From: Gigantopelta aegis
Taxonomy: Eukaryota; Mollusca; Gastropoda; Neomphalida; Peltospiridae
Assembly (NCBI RefSeq): GCF_016097555.1
Contig: NC_054701.1
Location: 37,960,492 to 38,024,491 of the forward strand
Direction: 5' to 3'
Length of the DNA stretch: 64,000 nt
The position numbers were made by a program, and so were the translations under genes. The notes beneath the pieces are model-generated. The model worked only from the letters and a program-made list of their open reading frames with translations. It had not been told where the DNA came from and did not search any database. Below, piece by piece: positions 56,521 to 64,000 of the stretch; positions within the stretch are counted from its first letter, which is position 1, and each line of letters starts with the position of its first letter.

Positions 56521-59500
56521 ACTACTTGTGATTTTGCAATAATTCGTATTAAAATATATAACGAACAATCTCCATTATTTAATGCTGTTTGAATATCCCC
56601 TACTTATTTTGAACAGTATATTTGTACGGTTATTGTTTTATTTTGTTAAAGGGACATTCCTGAGTTTGTTGCATTGGTAAGATGTTTCCGACTTATAAAA
56701 TATTTCCACGATTAAACTTACATGTACATATTAAATATATGTTTAGAATATTAGTGTCTGCATATTCAATGTGTTTCTGGTCGTCCTAATATTTGTAAGA
56801 AGCTCAAACTTAACCTAGTACAAATGTTAGAACGATCAGAAACACGTTTAATATATAGCCACTAATATTTTATGCAGAAAAATATATTTGATATGTAATT
56901 ACAATCGTTAAAAAGTCTCTGTTAGTCGACAACATCTAAAAAAATTGCAGGCATGTCCCTTTAACATGTTGTTTTTTTGTTTTTGTATTGTTGAATTTTT
57001 TTTCCGTTTTTTTTTCTTTGTAATCAAAATGTATCAGTATGACATTTATGTAGATCGCCTATGCTGTGGCAGCCGACGCTACCGTAAATAGCCCATGTAA
57101 AACGGGAACCGACTGCGCCAAAGACGAGTGTTGTGTGGTTGTCATACCTCGAAAAGGAAAACGTTTTAGCCTGACTCCCACATGTCAGAAACTGGGCACG
57201 GAAAACGTAAACACCGGTTAGGATCGTTTTTGTTCTTGTTTAAAGTTGTTGTTTTTCCTTTGCTTATGTCTGAAATGATCGCAATTTAAAATTTACAATG
57301 TGAAAAGTTGCAAGCACTCGATTCATTTTCTTCTTCTTTTTGAGGGACATTTTTTAGAATTTCATTCAAGCCAATCTTCTCCAACCTCTTTTTAAATTTT
57401 AATAAATACTTTATAGGCCCAAAATGCTGCTACTGATGCTGCTGTTACAGTACCGCCGCTGCTTCAGTTTTCATTTCTCTTTTGTGAAGTTCAAAATGAC
57501 CTTAAAGGCATATTGTCACAGAGCACTGACCTATTAAATAGCCTAACAAAGTATTACCTAAAAATATATAAAATTGATTTGTCCCTAAATGTACTTTATT
57601 CAACCATCTACGTAGCCACCATACTCCACTTATTAATGATATTTCGTAAAAAAAAAAAAAAAAATGGAATTATAGCAATGGTCTATAATTAAAAAACTAA
57701 TATTGTCAACAGGGTTGACATGGATTTAACTCCATCGTGGTTCAGTTAAGGTGATGTGATAGCTAGATTTGGTTTCCAAATATTCATTTATTATCCATTT
57801 TTGGAGAAATAAGGTACTTAAATCTGAGACAGTATGCCTTTAAACCTACACCGAGGTCTGACGCATAGTCCTGACACAACCCAATGCTATGCTAGGTGTG
57901 CTTTTTCTATGGTCAAGGATTAATATTACAATAAAGTATTTTAATAATATTCTCAAATAATACTTCATAATTCATTGGTTATTGCTTAACCTTTTGGGCA
58001 CACACACACGCACGCACACACGCACGCACTCGCGCGCGAGTGTGTATATAATTCAGATTGCTTTGTTAAAATATTGTCTTCTCTTATGGTACAGCTTATT
58101 AGTAAAGCAAATTTGTACATAACTATTGTTTGTTTTCATTATTTTTTGTTTAGACTGTTATGTTAAAAGCCACATGTCTCCAACTATGACGCAGTACATA
58201 GACAAATGTCCGTGTACTCCAGGCCATGAATGTGTTTCAACTGGAATCATTGAAGTGCCGCAAGGAGAACACGGTGAGATGATAAGCTATATTATATCCT
58301 CAGTGTAATAACATGAATAATTATCAATATAATATTAACGTACAAGTGGTCTTTGATGCAAAGTTGTCATTATGTTGAATACCCATAAGCTGATAAGATG
58401 GTGGGTGGGAAAGGGGTGGGGGTTGGTTATGGAGTAAACCTTCACATTTAAGCAAGCACGATGGAGATGTTTGGGCAAAAGGAGCAGACCTGAAAACGTT
58501 TATCATGTATTTCCATCATTGTATTCACAATATTAGTTGTAATCCATGCAAAAATATATAGTGATTTATTGCTGTTTATGAATAAATGTTGTTATTCATA
58601 TTCAGGCCTTTTTTTTTTAATTCAGGCTAAAATAAGCCTGCCCACCACACCGCATAAAAACGAAAATAAATTAATTAATTAAAAAGAAAGAGTTTGTTTT
58701 ATTTAACGACACCACTAGAGCACGTTGATTTATTAATCATCGGCTATTGGATGTCAAACATTTGGTAATTTTGATATATAGTCTTAGAGACGAAACCCGC
58801 TACATGTTTCCATTAGTAGCAAGGGATCTTTTATGTGCACCATCCCACAGAGAGGATAGCATATACCACGGCCGTTGATATACCAGTCATGGTGCACTGA
58901 CTGGAACGAGCCCAATGGGCCCACCGACGGGGATCGATCCCAAACCGACCGCGCATCAAGCGAGCGCTTTATCACTGGGCTATGTCCCGCCCCGGAATCT
59001 TAAAAAGTGCTAAAATGTAATTATTAAAGTATCTTCACAACTAAAATTTGAATTATGCAAGAAAAACCAACACAATCTAACCAACCAATCAATAAACTTT
59101 GAGTTTGAGTGCCTCTCAACCGCTCCACTCGAGTTCATGAAAATACTGGAAGCAATGCCCATGTTAGAAAAAGATAACAAGTGTGGGTGTTGAAGGGGAG
59201 GGGCGGGAGGGGAGGAGGTAACAGCACCATGTTTTGAACCATTATGTATATTCTCTACCACATTATGAATTCCAGGTAAATGTACCCGTCAGACGCATAG
59301 TGGAACTCAACAAGTGAATCATCCGTGTAATTCTGGTGCCGACTGTGCTGATGACGAGTGCTGCGTTTCTAACATAAGACCTCTTGGCAAGCGAAGTCTT
59401 TTTAATTCAGGACACTGTGAAAAACTTGGAACAAGACATTCCCGTAAGTAAAGAGAAAAGATGTACAATTTTTTAAAATTAAAACGTCCAAATTGAGTCA

Positions 59501-60440
59501 GCTAGTGTTTCGGTAACATCTGCGAACTGTTTGATTGGTTCCCGACGTGGACATTTGCTTTACTATGATGCGCATAAACCAGTCTACCGGACGTTTTTTT
59601 GCTTCTGTTAAAAGCACACATCACTTACTAGGAGTAAATGAAAAATAGAAGCACATAGATCTACAGTTTTAATAATAATGTGTCTTTATACAATATTCAA
59701 CTTTGTCCCTCTCCCACCTAATAGTTTTAGGCCCTGGTTCGACATTCACATCAATGCCATACTAAAAGGAAATGGGTATTTATGTTCCACTGGTATATCA
59801 AGTATTTATAAGTAAAGTATCTACACATAAATCGTGGTAATATTTGTGTTCTTCCTGGATTTTTAAAATATATTTTTTAATGTTTTAAAGACTGTTTGAT
59901 GAGGGATGCAGGTCATTCTGGCAAGCCAGCTCATCAGATGTTTCAGTGTCCATGTTCTGTAGGACTGAAATGTGTAGGAATTCATCAGTTTGACATGCCT
60001 CTTGGAGAAATAGGTTTGTGCAGTTTAAAGCAACTTGAATAAGTTCATATAGTATTTATACGGCAATAAAGAATATGGGGGAAAACAACATTGTAAAATT
60101 TGCAATATGTTATTTTGAATGTGGCGACAATCCTGCTTCTACGTAAATAATTTTATAGGCACATTCTTGTTACTAAATTTGTTTTAATATTATTTTTTTT
60201 TTTTTTTTTTTTTTTTATGAATTCTTGTATTGTTTCTCTTTTGTCATTTCGTTATCTTTTATATCAAATTCAGTGTACCAGTATAATTATTTTATGTTTT
60301 GCCTAGAAAACTAATTATTTTTATATTAATTTTTAAATGTATACCAATCAGATTTTTGTTTTATTTCATAGTGCGCCTTGATACTATTTGAATGTAATAA
60401 GATGGAATCTATTTTTGTTGTTGCAGGTCAATGCCATTGA
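56306..60440 (+). CDS. Secreted protein with two prokineticin/astakine-type domains
   Basis: Exons: 56306-56326, 57054-57216, 58154-58273, 59276-59443, 59891-60013, 60427-60440; all GT-AG with matching phases (0,1,1,1,1); 202 residues. A short signal peptide MFVCIILIAYAVAADA is split by intron 1. Domain 1 has ten Cys: C22, C28, C33, C34, C51, C63, C80, C82, C88, C104. Domain 2 has ten Cys with the same spacing pattern: C119, C125, C130, C131, C149, C159, C177, C179, C185, C201. The signatures DECC, CxKLGT and CPC(x)xGxxC match prokineticins (AVIT family), colipase-fold ligands of G-protein-coupled receptors, and arthropod astakines, blood-cell growth factors. The vertebrate AVIT N-terminus is absent. 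Each domain is coded by two exons with phase-1 borders. A polyadenylation signal AATAAA is at 60521. A Dickkopf-like assignment is possible but less good. Ligand role is inferred. Confidence 0.88.
56645..56963. repeat. Foldback MITE in intron 1 of the prokineticin-like gene
   Basis: About 319 bp: starts GTTAAAGGGACATTCCTGAG and ends TTGCAGGCATGTCCCTTTAA then C. The arms are long (TGTTTCTGGTCGTCCTAATA pairs with TGTTAGAACGATCAGAAACA), so almost the whole element can fold. A partial copy lies at 6376. Confidence 0.85.
57217..58153. other. Intron 2 of the prokineticin-like gene
   Basis: An A tract (57646-57664) and a (CA)n/(CGCA)n segment ending in the palindrome ACTCGCGCGCGAGT (58026-58039), prone to left-handed helix formation. 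No exon seen. Confidence 0.6.
58440..58660. repeat. Interspersed repeat shared with 39960-40170
   Basis: Shared words in order: ATTTCCATCATTGTATTCAC, AATATTAGTTGTAATCCATG, AAAAATATATAGTGATTT, GTTATTCATATTCAGGC and CTAAAATAAGCCTG. A family of unknown type; the ends are not clear. Confidence 0.55.
58688..58996 (-). repeat. SINE family B, full length
   Basis: Minus-oriented: AGTTTGTTTTATTTAACGAC, CATCGGCTATTGGATGTCAA, CCATTAGTAGCAAGGGATCT, GGATCGATCCCAAACCGACC and GGCTATGTCCCGCCCC. Intron 3 of the prokineticin-like gene. Confidence 0.92.
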
Positions 60441-60611
60441 ACTACTGCTGACAATGCAAGAGCCAAATGAGAGCTGTTTATACAGTGTTAATATATCATA
60501 CATAATATATTATATGTTTTAATAAAATGTTAATAAATTATATGTTTATTAAACATTACCATGGTGATCTTGTTTTCTTTAATGTTAACGCTGACCTTAG
60601 TTTGTGGAGTG

Positions 60612-60868
60612 TGGGACGTAGCCCAATGGTAAAACGCTCGCTTGATACGCGGTCGGTTTGGGATCGATCCCTGTCGGTGGGCTATTTTTTGTTCCAGCCA
60701 ATGCACCACGACTGGTATATCAAAGGCTGTGGTATGTGCTATCCTGTCTGTGGGATGGTGCATATAAAAGATCCCTTGCTACTAATGGAAATATGTAGCG
60801 AAACCTTCGTGGTATATGAGCATGTTAAAATTAACCGCTCTAGTGGTGTCATTAAACAAAAAAAACCT
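60612..60868 (+). repeat. Mosaic SINE family B copy
   Basis: A family B head and middle (GTAGCCCAATGGTAAAACGC, GGGATCGATCCCTGTCGGTG, AAAAGATCCCTTGCTACTAA), then 60801-60830 reads GAAACCTTCGTGGTATATGA, which is the 3' part of the repeat at 55345-55380, then the family B end TCTAGTGGTGTCATTAAAC. The piece between suggests a template switch between two repeats. It lies 170 bp after the prokineticin-like stop codon. Confidence 0.8.
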
Positions 60869-61142
60869 TAGTTTTTAGACAACTATCTGGTGTAAACTAT
60901 TTACATATATTACAGATTGTTTACTGACAATTTACATACTACTTATAACATTTTGATTGCTAGTAAATATATAGACCTACCTTATTTTCCTGGTGTTTGT
61001 AACAGGGATTAAGCAAGATCCTCAAAGTTATTAACAATCTGGTAAATATGGACAGAAAAGCAGCCAAATTCAAACCAAAATATAACATTAAACCTCTTTA
61101 AATGTATTTATTTGACATATACATTGTATAAAATATTATAAT

Positions 61143-62070
61143 ATGTAACTACAAAATGACAAGTACGTTCTATTTTCGATTTCTTTCTTTTTTAATGAGA
61201 AACAACAGCTTGAAAAAACTCACTGTTATCACGAAAAGATAACATTAATGTTATGGAGCTCCATTTTGCTAAAAATAAATTAAATTATAATTTATTTTTT
61301 AAATAAATCGCTGGCGTAGCCAGGATTTTATATTAGAGATAGCTACTCAAATAAACCCATACCTTAGTAAGTCCTGTTATGATTGTAAGGCACGTCAATA
61401 AATAAGGTGTGTACTCTGCATGGCTGTTTCTAAAAAATAATGGGTCCATAAAAAGAACAGTACATAAACAGATGGACGTTTTCGAGTTATGTACATTTAA
61501 TATTAAACCTACGTTTAAAAAATAAATTCTGTAGTTTGATGCTAATTTTATTTGAAAATATTACCAATAAAGTCCACAGGTGTTCGTTACGTTTTAAGTA
61601 AAATCGAATTAGGGCCAGTTGATAAGCATTGGGCGTGAAATGGCCAATATTTATCTTTTTTTTAATTTGGGTGGGAAAAGGCTTTATATGCATCAATTGG
61701 GAGCGAACTGATCTTGATATCAACAATTCATTTCTTCAAGAAAACGGCGCCCTATAGTCTTAAGTTCTAATTATAGCGTTATCTCTCATGAGACATTTAA
61801 GAGTTATTCTTATTCTATGCTTGTCGCAAAACCTATCACTGCACAGGTGTTACTTCAACATGTTCGTGTGTATCATTTTGGTAAGCACGCTATATTATTA
61901 TGCTGTGTTGAAACAAACGTTAGTAAGAGTATTATAATTATATAGCAATATAAATTTTAGATTCAGCTTATTTATTAAATTAAAACAATACACATTCTTT
62001 TTTTAAAGTGATATATAAATCATATATATTTACTATATTAGTAATGTGATATAAAATATGTACGTGCTAT
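61143..62070 (+). repeat. Segmental duplication, copy 2
   Basis: The second copy of 55545-56520 in direct orientation, about 5.6 kb downstream. Its left edge follows the end of the first gene by about 700 bp; its right edge stops shortly before MITE M1 at 62102. Confidence 0.92.
61860..61880 (+). CDS. Exon 1 of a tandem prokineticin-like paralogue (partial gene)
   Basis: ATGTTCGTGTGTATCATTTT then G, followed by GTAAGC, identical to exon 1 and the donor of the gene at 56306. It encodes MFVCIIL, the first half of the signal peptide. No second exon occurs in the remaining 2.1 kb, which is taken up by MITE M1 and a Tc1 element, so the rest must lie beyond the window or be lost. The conserved start codon, donor and promoter argue for a gene that is or recently was functional. 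Confidence 0.7.
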
Positions 62071-62101
62071 ACCAAATAAACTGATAAAATGAATTCTGTT
62101 T

Positions 62102-62761
62102 TAAAGGTACATACCCTAGTTTTTAAACAATAGGGCACATTTTTGACCATTATAGTTGTTTTTGATAACTGGAATCATACTTTAATTAGATTTTATGGTT
62201 TAGATTATCAATTTCCGTAAATTCGAAGTGTTTTGGTCATCCTGGTGTTTTTAATATCACAAAATGCATTTCTCATATTTTTAAAAACGCGCGTGCGTCT
62301 GAGAAGTAACAGTTATGGAGTCGAGTTTTAGTCTATTTGTAGAGGGTACTTCACTATTTCAATGAATGAATGAATGAATGTTTAACGACACCCCAGCACG
62401 AAATATACATCGGCTATTGGGTGTCAAACTATGGTAATGGAAACAAATAAGGTGATGATCAACATCAACAGAAAAATTCAAGATATAAATAAAAACAGTG
62501 TAAAGAACTGTGCAAAATACAAATATCACAGAGAGATACTGACTTTTACTCTAAACTTCAATGTGTGCTGTATTGGCCATTCTCAAAGAGAATGTTACAC
62601 CCCTGCACCACGGTGAGGTTACAGCACGCGCAGGGGCCACTATTTCAAAGTCACAGACTCATGTTTCTTTCAATTGTAACTATCCAAATGTGTTACAGGT
62701 TTGTAGATTAACTAAACTTAGTGTTAATTTTCACGGGTTGAAACTAGGGTCTGTCCCTTTA
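62102..62761 (+). repeat. MITE family M1 interrupted by a SINE-like insertion
   Basis: It starts TTAAAGGTACATACCCTAGT and ends AAACTAGGGTCTGTCCCTTT. Internal landmarks match 14168-14547. It is split at 62363-62637 by a retroposed element. Confidence 0.88.
62363..62637 (-). mobile_element. Retroposed SINE-like element with the LINE 3' tail
   Basis: An 11-bp direct duplication CACTATTTCAA flanks it (62352-62362 and 62638-62648). Read on the minus strand it begins GCCCCTGCGCGTGCTGTAAC, with CACCGTGGTGCAGGGGTG and ACATTCTCTTTGAGAATGGC, and ends in the tail found in the LINE at 158-3955 (TAGTTTGACACCCAATAGCC, GGGGTGTCGTTAAACATTC, (ATTC)n). The head is not the tRNA-like head of families A or B. 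275 bp, non-coding. Confidence 0.85.
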
Positions 62762-62778
62762 ATGAAAAACAAATTATA

Positions 62779-64000
62779 TACTCTTCAAAAGAAGAAACGC
62801 AAAACCACATTGTCGTAACATTTGGAGAATTGATTTAATTATTGAATGGCGAGTCCGATAATTACCAAATGTTGCAGGATTGTTCACAATTCACTCTAGT
62901 CCATTGTGAGTAAGTGATAGGACACACCACCAAGGTCAAGGTCATCTGGAGTCAATACCGGGTGTGGCCTCCGCGTGTGTTGACAACTGCCTGGCACCGC
63001 CTGCCCATTGAAGCAACCAGAGTACGGATGACGTCCCGGGGGATGGTGGCCCACTCGGCCTGCAAGGCTGCTGCCAGCTCGGGCAGGGTCTGGGGCTGTG
63101 GTTGTCGCTGTCGGAGGCGTCGGTCCAACTCGTCCCATAGATCCTCAATTGGGTTCAAATCCGGTGATGTCGATGGCCAAGGAAGGACATTAATGTTGTT
63201 GTTCTGTAGGAAAGCCGTTGTGAGACGTGCTGTGTGAGGCCTGGCGTTGTCATGTTGGAACACTGCGTTGGCCATAACTGGAACGATGTGTGGCCGGAGG
63301 ATCTGGTCAATGTAGCCCTGTGCATTCAGGTTGCCCTGCACGTGGACCAGGTCAGTTCTGCCAGTGTGTGAGATGGCTGCCCACACCATGACACTACCCC
63401 CGCCGAATCTGTCCACTCCCTGCACGCAGTTTGCCGCATAACGTTCACCACGACGCCTATACACGCGACATCTTCCATCATGACGTCGGAGCAGAAATCG
63501 GGACTCGTCACTGAACCACACCTGTCTCCATCGCAGTTGAGGCCATTGTCGGTGAATCTGGCACCACTGCAGTCGGAGTCGACGGTGTTGTGGTGTTAAG
63601 ATGACACCTCGAACTGGACGTCTGGCACGAATTCCTACCTCACGTAGGCGGTTCCGTACGGTCTGGTCGGATATCCTGCGCAAACCTGGTATTGCTGCGG
63701 CTGTGGAGGTGGCAGTAGTCAATCGTTCCCGAAGGTGGCGTACCCGGATGTAGCGGTCCTGCCCGGGGGTAGTGGCCCGTGGTCGACCGGATCTAGGGAG
63801 GTCACGTGTTGATCCATGTTGCTGGTAACGGTCCCACAGTCTGGAGATGGTGCTTGGGGACACATGGAATGCCCTGGCAACGGCCGTTCTGGATTCGCCT
63901 GCGTCTAGTCGGCCGATGGCATTGTTTCTCTGCGGTTCACTGAGACGTGGCATGTCCTGGATTGTCAACTGTCGGCCAGATACAGAGGCCAGGCAAGCGA
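62779..64000 (-). mobile_element. Tc1-type DNA transposon, copy 2, open transposase frame, cut by window end
   Basis: It starts with the same terminal repeat as the copy at 28431 (CTCTTCAAAAGAAGAAACGC). The minus-strand frame 62952-63968 encodes 338 residues without a stop: N-terminal paired helix-turn-helix ([27 protein letters not shown]), GRPR linker near residue 60, catalytic Asp in VWFSDESRF, Asp in [11 protein letters not shown] and Glu in [11 protein letters not shown] (DD34E). The frame remains open beyond this ATG to the window edge (ASVSGRQL), and copy 1 has an ATG further upstream, so the true start may lie outside. A 6-bp deletion relative to copy 1 (near 63270) keeps the frame. 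Confidence 0.93.

Overview
This is AT-rich animal nuclear DNA, most likely from a mollusc (gastropod-like). Genes are split by long introns with GT-AG borders. Simple repeats are abundant. Two related tRNA-derived SINE families of a kind I associate with mollusc genomes recur on both strands, together with LINEs, Tc1 and pogo-type DNA transposons and many short inverted-repeat elements. The species call is inference; the rest is read from the sequence.

Layout. 1-4770: a tRNA-like SINE, a long decayed LINE with endonuclease, reverse transcriptase and RNase H, and SINE pieces. 5518-31748 (+): a NIMA-related (NEK-like) protein kinase gene of at least 12 exons, whose introns are packed with MITEs, two pogo-like elements, a second LINE, SINEs, a Tc1 transposon and microsatellites. 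31700-37870: tandem copies of the kinase gene's last coding bases, a 0.75-kb inverted repeat and a 64-bp minisatellite of about 2.1 kb. 40377-49486 (-): the SGF29 (CCDC101) gene, the tandem-Tudor H3K4me3 reader of SAGA-type complexes, with an inferred upstream non-coding exon. 49950-51310: a large nested inverted repeat in its presumed 5' UTR intron. 54370-54975: an unidentified GC-rich reading frame with one internal stop. 56306-60440 (+): a six-exon gene for a secreted protein of 202 residues with two prokineticin/astakine-type ten-cysteine domains. 61143-62070: a second copy of that gene's promoter and first exon, so a tandem paralogue begins here and leaves the window. 62779-64000: a Tc1 transposon with an open transposase frame, cut by the window end.

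The three host genes are unrelated in function: a signalling kinase, a chromatin reader and a secreted cysteine-rich ligand. The most unusual signals are at exon edges. The end of an SGF29 exon with its splice donor is repeated eight more times as a 71-bp array in the following intron. The last coding bases of the kinase gene are tandemly repeated downstream. The acceptor tract of kinase exon 4 is the 3' tail of a SINE. The prokineticin gene shows duplication at two scales, of the domain cassette and of the gene. The window also shows a LINE and the SINEs that share its 3' end side by side.
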